Assembly: GCA_012295275.1 (NCBI GenBank)
Contig: CM022670.1
Span: forward strand, 17,040,698 to 17,104,697
DNA from: Chrysomallon squamiferum
Lineage: Eukaryota; Mollusca; Gastropoda; Neomphalida; Peltospiridae
DNA length: 64,000 nt
Direction: 5' to 3'
Shown here one piece after another: positions 12,787-25,030 of the stretch; the stretch's first letter is position 1; each line of letters opens with the position of its first letter. The notes beneath the pieces are model-generated. The model had not been told where the DNA came from. It did not search any database and worked only from the letters and a program-made list of their open reading frames with translations. Both the position numbers and the translations under genes were made by a program.

Positions 12787-15700
12787 TGCTCAGACATATA
12801 CATACTCAGACATATACATACATACATAATATACATAACATCACAGAGTAATGGTAGATTGTTTTATAAATTAACTGATTAATTAATTAATTAATTAATA
12901 ATAATAATAATAATTATTATTATTATTATTATTATTATTGTTGTTGTTGTTGTTGTTGTTGTTATCATTATAAAAGTGCTCACAGTAACCAGTCAATGGC
13001 GATAATGAGTGTGATGTCATCAGTCGGAAAACCAACGGCTGTCAACACTATCACCATGGTAACGAGGCCTGCCTGAGGTACGCCTGCTGCACCAATCGCT
13101 GCAGCCGTTGCTGTAACGCTGAAATAATGAAATGAATGAAGATTTATTTGATTAAGTAGCATGTCAGGATATTAGATAATTTACATATTTTATAATTTCA
13201 ACATAATGTTAATATCAAAAAGGAAAACCCGATGCCGTTATTCACTTTGCTACTTTTATATTTTAGCAGGAATATTTGTCTTATATATATACCTTCCCAT
13301 GGTTTGTAAAACTCATAATTATCTTGACCTACAAAAACCAGTCGTGCTGCATGGACTTGGAAAAGGTTCAAGTGGAGTTTTGTTACGGCAACCTACTAAA
13401 CGAGTACTTTAAAAACAAGGCTACAGTAGTGCGAAAAATACAAAAGTGTCACGTGTATAAATATTTCAGAGTATTTAAATTCACTGGACCGATGCAAAAC
13501 AAAAGAGAATGTTATCTTGCGCTGTTGTATGAATCTGGTATTATGGCCTGTTTCGTGAAAGATCCATTTCATCAAATTTCTTTATACCACGGGCCTGTGC
13601 TCGAGAGATTCATTATATTATATTTATACAAGTTTTTAAAAGTCTTTAAAACTATACTCCGCTTGAATGGTTCTTCTGAACTACAGATATTTAGCATTTT
13701 TAATTTGTGTGGTGTACCCAAAAGCCCGATAACGTTAACTCAGGGCTGTGTCATATCTTATAAAAAGACTAAAAACGTAAACATTTTTTTTTACTTGCAG
13801 AGTTAGATCATTCATCTTATTTGATTGGCTCTGATCCAGATAATGCGACAAATGTGTTTGACACTTCTGAATTAGTTTTAGTTACGTGTAGGTATCAGTG
13901 TACAATGTCAGAAGTAACATGGCTAATGCACAATGTACAATGGCTATCAGTGTACATGTGCATCCGTGCACAATGTCAGAACTAACAAAACTACATTTTA
14001 AAAGTTACATTTTTTAGATTTAGCATGAAAAAAAAAAAATTGGAGATGATACTGGACATTTTTATTTTACGCAACAGTCAATAGGCAAATGGTCGTTAGA
14101 ATGAAGTTGTTTTGACCAATAGTGCATTGCCTTCGAAAAAACGGAACCAGCAGCAGATGCTACTGTTAATTGCAACTTGATTAACCCCGCCTTGCTGTGG
14201 CACAGAAACAGAATAACACTACTTCATCATCTGTTCGTTTGACTACAGAAAGAAGTAGATCAATAAGGAAATATGTCTAATTACTGCGATTTTTTATGTT
14301 TCTCAGTTTTAACATTCATTACAACCGTGAATCTCCTATGCTCTCCCACAGAGGTATGTTAATAACTTTATAGTCCCATGCATTTCAGTGCGCTCCTTAT
14401 GCGTTTGTTCGGCTGATCCATTTACCACGAATGCACACTTTCGAGTCCATTTACAAAATTATTCATAGCTAGCTAAATATAAATTTTCGATAGCAAAGTC
14501 TACGCCATATAATGATTATATTCCATTTTGACATTTTTATAGTTAAATGACATGCACATTAAAGAAACAATGGGCATTCTTGATGACATTATGCGTTATC
14601 TTTCGGATAATTTTAATTAATTATAAAGTACAACAGGAAAACATTTTTAAAATATTTGGGTAGCGCCATTATACTATTATTTGGACATCACAGCTACCAT
14701 CAGGTACATACTTGATGACGTCACAGTTCTAATTGTGAAGTAGTAAAATAGCGGCATTCAGATACTGGTATTTTGTAACAGTATCATATTACTGATATAC
14801 TTAGACGATGTGACAACAGTCACATAGACATTTATTAGACCACTAATTCGCACCACCACAGTACGCTTTAAATTTAACTTTTATTTTTTTTATAGATACG
14901 GCTTAAATATACATAAACGGCGTGACATACGAAACAGTTCGTCCGTGGATTAAATTAATTTACTGAAACAATTACCTGACTGTGACAACGCTGCCAATTG
15001 TTAAATCGAAGTCGTTCACTTGGCCAATGAAAATAACAGCTACGGCTTCATAAAGAGCTGTTCCGTCCATGTTTATAGTTGCTCCTACAGGAGCCACGAA
15101 TTTCGTTACCCGGGAATCGACACCATTGTTTTTCTCCAAACAGTCTATAGTTATTGGAAGAGTAGCAGAACTGAAAAGGAAAAGAATGTTTATTTTATTA
15201 TTTGATTACGATTTAGATGTTACGAAATGCAGTTAGGAAACTGACAAAAGCTACCGATGTTTGCTACAGATTTAAAACAAAAATGTATCAGTTGTTTCTG
15301 ACGCTAACTTTGAACTAAAAATTCTAATATATGTTGTTTTTGTAACTACCACGTATTCAACTCTGAACATACCTTTCTTACATTTGTTATTTATTTATTA
15401 TATACCTATTTACATACTAAATTAATTGATACTATATTCTGCACATAATTATTTATGTATATGTATTCTTATTTACTTCGTTTTGTATTGATTTGGTTCA
15501 GGATTGAAATCAAACACAATTCAAATAGTTCAGATTATTGGATTTTTTGTTGTGATGGTGGTGATGGTAGTAATATTAACAACAGCAATAGTAAGTAGTA
15601 GAATGGAAAAGTAGTAGAAATGGGTTTAACTAACAGGAATAACAGTTGTTGCAGTAGAAGTAGAAGTAATAGGAGAGTTTAGTAGTAGTCGTAGCAACAG

Positions 15701-18680
15701 TAACAGAAATCGTAGTAATATTACTAGTAGTAGTAAGAGTAGTATTAGTAGTTATGACGGTTGAGCAGCAGTAGCAGTAGTAATAGTAGTAGCAGCATTA
15801 TAATAGTAGTAATAGTAGTTGGTAGTAGTAGTGGTAACTGTTGATGTTATAGTAATAAAAGTAGTTGCAGTAGTAGTAGTAGCTGTTGTTGTTATAGTAG
15901 TAAAAGTAGTTGCAGTAGTAGTAGTAGCTGTTGTTGTTATAGTAGTAAGAGTAGTTGCAGTAGTAGTAGTAGTACTTGTTGTTGTTGTTGTTGTTGTTGT
16001 AGCAGTAGCGGCAGTGTGACAGAAGTAGTGTAGTGGTAGCACTAATAGTAATGAATGAATGATTAAATGAATAAGAGATGTTTTAGTTTTGTAATCGAGA
16101 CGCACCTGGACGATGTTCCCAGGGCAGTGAGGATGGCCTGGACGACTCCCAGCATGTACTTGAACGGGTTTTTCCTCACTATCACAGCGTAAATGGCTGG
16201 CAGGGTTATGAAGCCGTGTCCAACGAGTCCGCACATGACGGTGATCATGTAAAACAGCAGCTGCTGAAACGTCTTTTCAATGTCCTTCATCTCAACTACC
16301 TTTGCTGCGACCAGAAACATCACTCCAATAGGCGAATACCTGTAATAATATAGTGGTATAATAATATTAGTAGGACTGGTAGTAGGAGTAAAAACAGAAG
16401 GAGCAATAACTGCTCGAATGAAAAGGTAATGGTAAAGGGGGCGTTGTAGCAGCAGTAGCACTAGTAGTAGTGGTGCATCGTATAGCGGTAGCAGTAGTGA
16501 TGGTGGTGATGGCAGTGACAATAGTAATAGCAGTGGTGATGGCAGTTAACTATGGTGGTGATTGTGGTTGTAATAACAGAAGATGTAGCTGCAGCAGAAG
16601 AAGGGGCAGCACTGATTCTGGTAGTAGTAGCAGTATGGTGTTAATTATATGACAGAAATACATCGTATGACACTATACGTAAATGTCAAACTACAACTGT
16701 CTATGTGACAGTACAGTATGTTAGGTGATTCTTTACTGAATATCACAGGATAATTGATAAAATGTCAATTCAGAGACTAAATAAAATACAATAGTTGACC
16801 ACATCTATCACAACCAACTAAAAACGGATATGAAAATTAAAATTCAAAAAGTAAAATTAATGTTTTGCAATAAATCCTTTTAATGAAGGATTTATTGCAA
16901 AACGTTAATTTTATTTTTTAATCTCTTACATGATTATTTTGTTTATTACTTCATGACTATTTCTCGCTGTAACTGAGTGACTATATTTAACTATAACACT
17001 AACCAGATAACGATGTGGACAAGCTGCATGATGGCCTCGCAGAGAGAGTCAAACAGATCTTTGAGTGGTTTCCCCTTCTCTCCCATTTTTCCTATAATGA
17101 TCCCAAAGGCAATGGAAAAAACGACGAGACCCAGAACATTCATTCCCGGCACCTTCATTGTTACTGATTTGTACTCTTTTTCTACAGCTGTTAAATAATA
17201 AGAAGAAGAAGAAGAAGAATAGCAATAATGGTAATAATAATAGTAAAAATAATATTAATAATAATGATAGCAATAAGAACAACAGTAATGACAAAAACAA
17301 CAACAACAACAACAACAATAATAATAATAATAATAAATTCTATAACTCACTATATATCTTTGGGGGGTTGCTTGTTCTTTTTTGTTGTTGCTGTTGTTTT
17401 GTTTTTGTTGTTTTTTTTGTTTTTTTTTTTTTTTTTGTTTTTTATGTTAATAAATTTACTTTATATATATATTATTATAATTATAATACTGTGCTGTTGT
17501 TTTTGTTATTCAAATACCTGTGTCGTTCGCTGTTATGTTAGAAGGTTCTTGGGGTGTCACCGCTACTTGTTTCGTTACTGGCTACAAATATATGAAAAAC
17601 AGACAATTTCAGATGCAGAAATATTCGCAATATGTCTAAAAACTATCCACAATATAACAGTTAATATACTACTTCGAAAAATATCCTCCCATTATGCCTA
17701 CAGTCCACTTTGTCTGAACTCAATTTGCATACAGCGTAAAAACGTGACATCCCCAGTTAAAATTGGAACGTCCGATATTATGGTCACTATTTTTAAGAAA
17801 AAATATTACAAAATAATGTGACATCACATATTTTGTACACTGTTCAAAACAATATTTTTAGAATATGGCACGTGTAGTCGATCGTCTACAGTGCTGAGTC
17901 TACCACTGCAGCAATTGCCAACGTTTAGCTTACTGACGAAGACATTATTTCAGTCGCTGTCGGAAACCTCCACAGAAGATTTGTGGGCCACCTTTTGGTG
18001 ATGTAATAAATTTAACTCTTTGTAACCAGGACAAAGAATCATGCAATCACGAGATCACTGGACTAACTCTAATCACCATAAAGATCAAAAATCCACTTTT
18101 CATAACGAAGCCCAAATTACGTTATTTATATTACTTCAACCTTAACTATTTATATAATGATTATTATTATTAATTTGGTTTGCTATGCGAAAATAATAGG
18201 GTTATCTGGGAATGTTCTTTTTTTTAATACTCTAGGCAAACTGGGTGGAGGCAAAATGTGCGGGAATCCTGCGAAGTTCTGACTAAGCGAAAACCGGAAT
18301 TTTTAATTCATTTATCAGTGGCAATAATCGTAAAACTAACTGTGTGTTTTAAAATTTCTCTGATTTCTAAAGGCTGTAGAATTAATTTAAAGAATTCATT
18401 TAGGAAAGGATTTTTATGACAAAAAGAAGTTAGAAATACCTTCTGAAAACATGCCTCGACCAAGTTATCAGTGAAACACTGCCTGAAAAATAAATAAACA
18501 GAGAGAAATGAGTCTTAACAATTAACCAACCCTCTGTCTGTTTCTCGTTTTTTTTTTTTTTTTATCTCCATCTCTGTCTCTATTTAGACATACACATACA
18601 CTGAATATGTGAGAAAGAGAGACAGAAACAGATAAGGAAAGAGAGACAGAGATAAAGAAAGATAGATAATGTTATTACCT

Positions 18681-18733
<53 letters not shown>

Positions 18734-19882
18734 GTGTCAGTGCCCAAATTATAGAAATCTGTCAAGTCATCATTTGTGCCACTACGTACAGGGACTGCAG
18801 GATATATATATATATATATTAGTAGTCGAAGTTCTGTAGTTCAAATATTGATTTGTAATTAGATCTTATGTAAATTCCTCTTGAGTATGTACACCTGACT
18901 CTATATCTGCCTTTGTTTAAGAGTATCACTGTATTTCTATATTTCTTTCTCTGTCTCACTCTTAATCTATTTGTATAGATGGCAGTTATGTAGATATACA
19001 GATAGACAAAAAGACAAACAGACAGAGAGACTGAAACGCTAATACAGTCACAAATGCGGAGACACCTATGTATACCCAGAAGGAAATACAATAGATATAA
19101 TTACATATATCAAGATTTGAACAGAAAACACTTTAGATCTTCAGCTACTGAAAAGTAAGGATTACTCTAAAAATATATTTTAATTTGTATTCGTACGGTA
19201 ACACAGTGGAAGATTTTAGCTGGGCGTTTAAGTTTGCAGTAACTCAAGATAATTTCAATATCAAAAGAATTAATATAGAATGATAACATCAATATTGCCA
19301 CTAACAAGTTCTTGGAACGAATGATACTGACATTTCCTATTGTTGGATTAAATTTCGCTGTCACTGTAGTCTTGGTAAATAATGTAACAAAACAGAAGTA
19401 ATTCAAGAAAACATTATATGCAAAAAAAGACTGGGATACTCGGTCTTGTTTGTGTAAAATACTGTAGAACTATGTAATGATTCTTTGCGATTAAGAACTT
19501 CGGCTGTATTATAATCATTGCTGTTGTTGTTGCTGCTGCTGTTGTGATGATGATGATAGCAATTTTATTTAAATTACACTTAAGAGGACTTGGGTTCGAA
19601 TCCATTACAAATTTGTCTGTTATTTTTGTTATTATTATTATTACGTTTTTTTTTTTTTTTTTTTTTTGTTTTATAGAATCTAAAAACGTTTAATTATTCC
19701 TTTTCGTTTATTTACTAGATAAAGGTTTCCATGACAGCAAAACTAGAACCGAGACAGAACATAATTTACTTTGGAAGGGAAATAACTCTAAAATATCAAC
19801 GTCAAAAATATGGTCATGTTATGTTTCTTCAAATGCATTTAATAAATTATGTTTGAAACAGACCATAATTATTTTATTTATT

Positions 19883-19945
<63 letters not shown>

Positions 19946-21105
19946 TTAATCAGTATTAAGTAATATTCTGAAATCATGAAAAATAAAATTTAAAATAAAT
20001 AAACAAAAAGTGTTGTTGTTATAAAAAGTTACAACACGAATCGAACTCGGCACCCACTTGTAAACATAACAATTGTGTCCTTGAAGTTTTTTTTTTTTTT
20101 TTTTTTTTTACACTTCAGTATGAAGAGACCTCCATTAAGAATGCGGGTATCGTTGACGTAACATTCCACAAATAACGACCCCAGGCTTGTTGATATTACG
20201 GCAAGTGCAAATAATTGCACAGCATTATTGGACAGAACGGTGACAGGAATTACAACAAGAACAAAAAGTTGATTATGTTGTTTGACTAAGGAGTTTCCTT
20301 GACAACCCTCGTTGTGTTCTGTTTCACTCACTCGTGTCGTTTGTGTATTTAATAAAGAAAGTTATACGAAATGAATAAAAGACTTTGAAACGTTTTTTGC
20401 TAAGTTTTAATTTAATTTAAAAAATAAATCAGCTTGTGAAAAAGAAAGGAAAAGATAAGAAAATATTAAAAGATATATTTTATTTATTTATTTTTTTAAC
20501 TTTTTTAAAAATGTATGTGTAATAATTTACCAAGTATACTGAACTTCAGTCTCTGTATAATAAGTAATTGCTGCTCCTTTGAGAAGCAATAAACTACAGA
20601 TTAGACATAATCGATTTGCCCATTTGTGACCCAGTCAAAGAATAATAAGACATAAGCGACATCAACAACGGTTTATGAAAATTTTTATTTTTATTTATTT
20701 TTTTTTTTTTGTATCGTACAGCTTTTAATTCCTTCTTTCGTGTGTGTCACCATTTTTCGAGAATAATAAACATAAATACCACAATGATAACGCGTTATAT
20801 AATTAAAAATGTTTTACTGAAGTTATCGTGAGTCTTTAATAATAGCCACGTCTGCTCGGGGCGGATTAATGTTTTTGTAAGTAGTCCTCATAGCAAGCCA
20901 CTCCGCACTCGACCTATTTTCAGTGTGTGTTAAATCAATAATCGGATAAATATTAAATTTCTCGTTATAATCAGGATCGTCAATATGGCGATACATAAAC
21001 TTTATGTCACATCGAATATTATATGTTGAATAGAATTTTAAACAAAAAGTTCCAAAAGGGGCTTCTTTACTTACTCCTGAAGTTAAGAAGAAGAAGAAGA
21101 AGAAT

Positions 21106-21144
<39 letters not shown>

Positions 21145-24100
21145 AATAATAATAATAATTATTATTATCAAATAAAAATAAGGGAATAATTATTTTAAAA
21201 AAACAACACAAGAATACATATATAACTGCATACTGAAAACTCATTTAATTTTAATTTTATGAAAATTACAATAAATGTGTACCATCTGCCAGACATTATT
21301 TTGATAGCGCTTTTTTATTTTTTATTTTATTTTAATATTCTAGAATAATTTTATTAATAACTTGGCGACACACACGTACACACACACACACACACGTATA
21401 CACACATATTCATCACTCTGCAAACTGAATAAAACAATGCAAATCTACCGTTCTTATCAGACTGTTGCAAAACAAGAGAAATATTCATGACAAAGGTTTC
21501 TTTCGAGAAATAAACAGATACACACCTGTGTGTAGGATACTGTTAGCAAAGACTCATGGCGAGAAACAAACACTAAGTCGTGTTTGTAAGAGTTTAAACG
21601 AACAGGAATGTAAGTGATGGATAATTGTTCAGCTCTGTTCTGAGAAGGGAAAGGGTAAGCTGGTTTCACACTTCTCATGTTGACATTTATCTACTGGATG
21701 TCCTCTATAAATATCAAACGGACAAACACAGAACAGACATGCGAGAACAGCCAATTTTAAAAACATCGCGATAACCAATGATTTTCTTAACCGGTCAGCT
21801 AGCCATTACATTATTTTATTCTGTCAGTTATCATTATCATACACCTTCATTCATTATTTCCGCCTGTCATTTTAATTCATTCAGTAGTCAGTTAACTATC
21901 AGTCTTTCATCTTCATTTTTACATTCAGTAATTTTTTTTTTTTTTTTTTTTTCAGGCACTTGGTCTCTTTTTCTCATATATTCATTCAATCAGTCACTCA
22001 TTCTTTCGTATATTCATTCATTAAGTGAGTCATTCTCTGATTTTAATACAAAGATTTCGTGTTTTAAACCATAATCATCATCATTATTATAACAGTTTGT
22101 GTTTTTGTTATTGTTGTTGTTGTTGATGTTATTATTGTTGTTGTTGTCGATAATGATTATGTTATTATTCTTTCTTATTTTGCTGTCGTCGTTGATATTA
22201 TTATTATTATTATTATTGAAAATCCAAGTTCAATTCGGATGTACTGTTAAAAGTCTTTATTTAATAAAGGTTAAAACGTCACAGTGTAAATATTTACACT
22301 GCGACGACAACGACGACGGCCCAGTGTGTCAGTGTGACAAAAGGTGTATCTGAACACAAGGATGTAAGCGACATCATTGTGCGTGATGAGAATAAAGAGT
22401 AGCGCCTGTTACAAGTAAGAATTAAACCTCTTGCCCAGCGGACTCATAACGCAAAGAATGAGGGGAGGTGTACGATCAAACACTGTCTACTAAATACGTA
22501 GACTACACAGCCTTACACGTATTACCGGTTATATTTACACACATCGCTAAGAAAACGACAAATCATCCACTTCGTCAAAAGTGTTTCAATACAAAATGTT
22601 TGCCTGTATAAGCATAACTCGATGGTAGTGCATAACATGTGAATTTTTCTTTTGAATGTGTATACAGACCGCTGAATACTTGGACATGATGAATGTTAAT
22701 AGTAAGATCCGAGGGCTTTTCAAGAATGTAATATTCCTTCTCTGTGTTTCTGACACTGGAAATTACAACACGTCATGATTGTAAATGTTTCTGTCGAACT
22801 TTTAAATGTAATGTCACGAACGTTGTTGTTAAAAACTGTGCCTTTTGATATAAAAGACATCTTCTAAACATGTTTGGGGTCTCTTTAGTTATGGGAGACA
22901 GAGAGGACGATTTGCCCGAAATTGTATGTGTATAAAAGCTTGCTTTTCCCATATTTTTTCTCACTATTTTGTCCGAACGTGGAAAAACTGATGCCTTCCT
23001 GAAGCCATGATTTGCAAGCCCAAACTTCGAAATATTCAATTAATTCTCGTTATATATCGTATATACATGGAAGTGTGAATATATCGATGTGAGAATAGCA
23101 TCAACTCTATGTATTATATCATTCTGAATCATAAAGTACAGAAACATATTTAGACTCGCTAAAATACTTTTAAGAAGATAAGATAATAAATTGGGTACTT
23201 TGTCATGTTATTGTTATTCCTAAAAGCATATTCCTTTAGTCTGAGGAAATCATATAACATACATTTTTGAAAACTGACAGGAATGGAAGATAGGCCAAAG
23301 TGAGCACAGTGAGGAACTGATCCTGGGACCTGTAATGTTTCAGACGAGCACCTGCCGACAACAGAAGAGTATTGTTAACTTAGCCTGTCGTCATCTATGA
23401 GCTGTCCCAGTATTTGAATCATTTTAATAATGTAGCACGATGTCTTTCTGAACTGTAACAAAATCGCCTGGGTCAATAGTTCTTTGTTTAACACATAATC
23501 CCTTTGTTTTGATGCAAACAGAGAGTAAAGACAGGTCACAACATAATTTTAGTCAATAGGATGTGACCTGTTTTCATTTCACTTTCAAAATGACATTAAA
23601 CTGTTCTTTGATCTGCTTAAGATAAAATTCTGTCAGATGCTTTTATCACATGCAACTTATTAACAGGTGCACATTTTTTTTTTGTTTGTTCTTTATTGCA
23701 AAGTAACCTTTATTCGTCTTAAATCGTGACATTAATATATGAATGGATTAAATTAATTTATTTTTAGGTGAAGTTTATGTCTAGTTATATAAAAAACGAG
23801 TGTTATTCTTTAGTACATATTAACTGTCGATTTTAATTATTAATACGTCGCTGTATATTATTATAAATTTAAACATAACATTTTATATTATTCATTCAGA
23901 AATTTGACACTGCAAAAACAATAAAGAGTATTTTAATTACTATGAATTTTATTATTTATTAAAATTTTCAATTCAGGTGTTAAGTGGAACATTATTTGAT
24001 TTCTGTTAGATCAAGCGCTGAGCGGGAATTGTTTTGTACTTGATGGACTTAGATATACTGACATCACGACATATTGTTCGGAAACTATTAAACATTGCAG

Positions 24101-25030
24101 CATTTCCAGAACATATTTCAAAATACAGCAGAAAAAAAAAAAAAAAAATTAAAAATCAAAATACGTCTGACTGCTAAGTATCAAACGTGTGGTTTTATAT
24201 AATGAAGATATCTGTAATAAATAAATACATAAATAAATAAATAAATAAATAAATACATAAATACATAAATAAATAAATAAATAAAACATTGTCTTTTCTC
24301 TGTGATCTACTCGTATTGATTAACTGCAAGATAGTGTTAATATTTAAGTTGCTGCAGACATTATACCAGTGCCCTGTACTCAGAGTGGGACACTGCCAGA
24401 AAAAAGATAACGGGAAAGATATATAGTGGTGGATTAATATTACGACACCTCAGTACAAACTGCTCCAGAGCTGGGGCTAGAAGACTGAAATACATGTTAA
24501 TGTAAAACTCACCTAAGAAGGTCAAGAAACGTGTCTGCTGGATTGACCACTTTAGCTTCTCCTGTTCTCTCGTAATCATCTGAGCCTCCACCTCGATGTC
24601 CTGGCTGGATGCTGACCACGAGTATGATCCCCAAGATGACCGCTGCAAGGGTTGTGGTCAGGTAGTAAGTGATGGCGAAGGCTCCCATCTTGCCGGACGC
24701 CCGGGTGTCCAGAGCGGTGAGTCCGGAGATAAGACTGGACACTATCAGAGGAAGAATCAGCATCTTTAGCATGTTCATGAGAAGATCACCAGGAAACTTC
24801 AGGTATCCGATCTCTTTTTCTGTGAGAGGGGGGTCGAGCTGTCGCAGCCCGGCCCCCAGGGCAATGCCAAGAAAGAGAGAGAAAACGAGACAGATGAGAA
24901 GAATGTTCTTCTTCATGTGTTCCAGAAGTCTGGACAAACGCGACGGCTCATCGGGTCCAATAGCAGGCACATCTTCTGTAGATAAATCCGTGATAAACGG
25001 GGATCCTTTCTTCGATGTGTTCATATCCAT
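12448..25030 (-). CDS. Excitatory amino acid transporter, SLC1 family (EAAT-A), complete
   Basis: Sodium-coupled glutamate/aspartate transporter of the plasma membrane, SLC1 family. Eight coding exons on the minus strand (25030-24513, 18482-18440, 17581-17518, 17187-17004, 16339-16106, 15170-14976, 13118-12984, 12679-12448) join in frame to 534 residues, within the usual EAAT length of about 500-570. Seen: TM1 near residues 42-61; the family motif FPGDLL at 79-84; the SSSS loop of hairpin HP1 at 346-349; NMDGT at 381-385; and DWLLDRFRT with N466 and D470 in the last exon. D459 and R462 match the substrate-amino-group Asp and side-chain-carboxylate Arg of EAAT3 (D444/R447). The Arg argues for an acidic amino acid carrier rather than an ASC neutral carrier, which has Cys there. 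Two N-glycosylation sequons lie at 202 and 206. The start is M1 just after an acceptor at 25039-25040; an upstream in-frame GTG/ATG extension crosses that acceptor and is rejected. A paralogue follows 6.7 kb downstream. Confidence 0.97.
12744..12963 (+). repeat. (CA)n, TTAA and TTA/TTG arrays
   Basis: In the EAAT-A intron between exons 7 and 8; the TTG array ends 15 bp from the exon 7 donor. Confidence 0.9.
12984..13118 (-). CDS. EAAT-A coding exon 7
   Basis: Residues 413-458: hairpin HP2 ([13 protein letters not shown]) and the start of TM8 ([13 protein letters not shown]). Two overlapping donors exist. GTGAGC (plus-strand gctcac 12978-12983) restores the family sequence DWLLDRFRT, while the earlier GTTACT would replace it, so GTGAGC is chosen. 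Confidence 0.96.
13276..13806 (+). CDS. Unrecognised 176-residue open frame, antisense in an EAAT-A intron
   Basis: An open frame on the plus strand, opposite EAAT-A in the intron between exons 6 and 7. It is the longest open frame in the window that is not low-complexity and not part of a recognised gene. It has a mixed composition, with Cys, Phe and Lys frequent. I recognise no domain, no signal peptide and no splice signals that force a gene model. In AT-rich DNA a frame this long can occur by chance, so it is listed as a weak candidate only. Confidence 0.15.
   Translation: MSYIYTFPWFVKLIIILTYKNQSCCMDLEKVQVEFCYGNLLNEYFKNKATVVRKIQKCHVYKYFRVFKFTGPMQNKRECYLALLYESGIMACFVKDPFHQISLYHGPVLERFIILYLYKFLKVFKTILRLNGSSELQIFSIFNLCGVPKSPITLTQGCVISYKKTKNVNIFFYLQS
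13880..14970. other. EAAT-A intron 6, non-coding
   Basis: Apart from the short duplication at its left end, no exon, RNA gene or element is visible in this intron. Confidence 0.5.
13893..13986. repeat. Short local duplication
   Basis: The segment TATCAGTGTACA...AATGTCAGAA(G/C)TAAC occurs twice within about 100 bp, the second copy interrupted by extra bases. It looks like a local tandem duplication inside the EAAT-A intron. Confidence 0.6.
14976..15170 (-). CDS. EAAT-A coding exon 6
   Basis: Residues 348-413. Completes the SSSSATLP hairpin HP1 and carries the [10 protein letters not shown] motif that binds Na+ and substrate. Phase 2 on both sides; acceptor TTTTCAG, donor GTAATT. Confidence 0.97.
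15550..16030 (+). repeat. 480-bp imperfect GTA/GTT array
   Basis: Contains a higher-order unit of about 54 bp (AGTAAAAGTAGTTGCAGTAG...TTGTTGTTATAGT) repeated about three times at 15848-15985. Lies between EAAT-A exons 5 and 6. Confidence 0.85.
16106..16339 (-). CDS. EAAT-A coding exon 5
   Basis: Residues 270-348, starting [10 protein letters not shown] and ending in the first part of HP1 (GTSS). Phase 2 on both sides. Trinucleotide GTA/TAG repeats crowd both flanking introns. Confidence 0.97.
16340..16640 (+). repeat. Imperfect GTA/GGT trinucleotide stretch
   Basis: More decayed than the array at 15550-16030; flanks the other side of EAAT-A exon 5. Confidence 0.7.
16852..16913. repeat. Near-perfect 28-bp inverted repeat, 6-bp loop
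   Basis: Arms 16852-16879 and 16886-16913 are reverse complements with a single mismatch (ATG versus ACG context) around the loop TTAATG. It lies in the EAAT-A intron between coding exons 4 and 5. The core TTTTGCAATAAATCCTT reads identically from both ends. Confidence 0.85.
17004..17187 (-). CDS. EAAT-A coding exon 4
   Basis: Residues 209-270 with the conserved [15 protein letters not shown] segment (TM4) and the FDSLCEAIM region. Phase 1 in, phase 2 out (donor GTTAGT). The acceptor lies directly against an AAT/AAC trinucleotide array at about 17190-17335, which supplies much of its pyrimidine tract on the minus strand. Confidence 0.96.
17190..17340 (+). repeat. AAT/AAC/AAG array
   Basis: Starts immediately upstream (minus strand) of EAAT-A exon 4. 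Confidence 0.85.
17518..17581 (-). CDS. EAAT-A coding exon 3 (extracellular loop)
   Basis: Residues 188-209 of the variable extracellular TM3-TM4 loop. Carries two N-glycosylation sequons, NIT and NDT. Acceptor TTTGTAG, donor GTATTT; phase 0 in, phase 1 out, exactly what joins exons 2 and 4. Confidence 0.9.
18440..18482 (-). CDS. EAAT-A coding exon 2 (43 bp)
   Basis: Residues 173-187, reading [15 protein letters not shown], the conserved segment that follows the DLIR motif in EAATs. Acceptor TTTTTCAG, donor GTATTT; phase 2 in, phase 0 out. It is too short to show as an ORF and was found by matching the family sequence. The paralogue has an exon of the same 43 bp. Confidence 0.93.
19591..19602 (+). 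repeat. Pol III B-box-like remnant
   Basis: GGGTTCGAATCC matches the tRNA B-box (T-arm) consensus, but no cloverleaf or acceptor stem can be drawn around it. It is followed by TTA and poly-T. Compatible with a decayed tRNA-derived SINE. Confidence 0.3.
20038..20340 (-). mobile_element. Possible retroposed fragment with internal poly-A and B-box-like sequence
   Basis: On the minus strand a non-repetitive stretch (about 20340-20112) ends in a run of about 21 A (20089-20109), followed by sequence containing GAGTTCGATTC (20038-20048), a B-box-like motif. Poly-A after non-repetitive sequence suggests retroposition, but no target-site duplication is evident and no open frame is recognisable. Confidence 0.25.
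22282..22301. repeat. 20-bp perfect palindrome
   Basis: CAGTGTAAATATTTACACTG reads the same on both strands. It stands alone in an intron; a dimeric protein-binding site or chance are both possible. Confidence 0.6.
24513..25030 (-). CDS. EAAT-A coding exon 1
   Basis: Residues 1-173 (last codon split, phase 2). Holds the cytoplasmic N-terminus, TM1, TM2 with the FPGDLL motif, and TM3. Donor is GTGAGT at 24514-24507 side (plus-strand actcac 24507-24512). The exon begins at 25038 with 8 nt of 5'UTR after a pyrimidine-rich CAG acceptor. Confidence 0.97.

Larger units (their letters stand above)
18490..24500. other. EAAT-A intron 1 (6 kb), non-coding
   Basis: Largest intron of EAAT-A. Holds a (CA)n tract at 18684-18731, TTTA/TTA arrays at 19868-19945, AAC/AAT at 21092-21160, AAAT arrays at 24215-24284, two tRNA-promoter-like remnants (19591 and 20038) and a 20-bp palindrome at 22282. 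No internal exon is needed, since phases close across it. Confidence 0.6.

Noticed and set aside
12990-12990. Alternative donor GTTACT for EAAT-A exon 7
   Set aside because: It would change DWLLDRF; the GTGAGC donor 6 bp on restores the conserved TM8 sequence.
15752-16234. 160-codon Thr-rich frame on the minus strand
   Set aside because: It reads the GTA/GTT array and out-of-frame EAAT-A exon 5 sequence.
17228-17821. 197-codon plus-strand frame
   Set aside because: Mostly repeat (Thr/Ile then Phe/Leu runs) running antisense across EAAT-A exon 3; the exon on the minus strand explains the conserved part.
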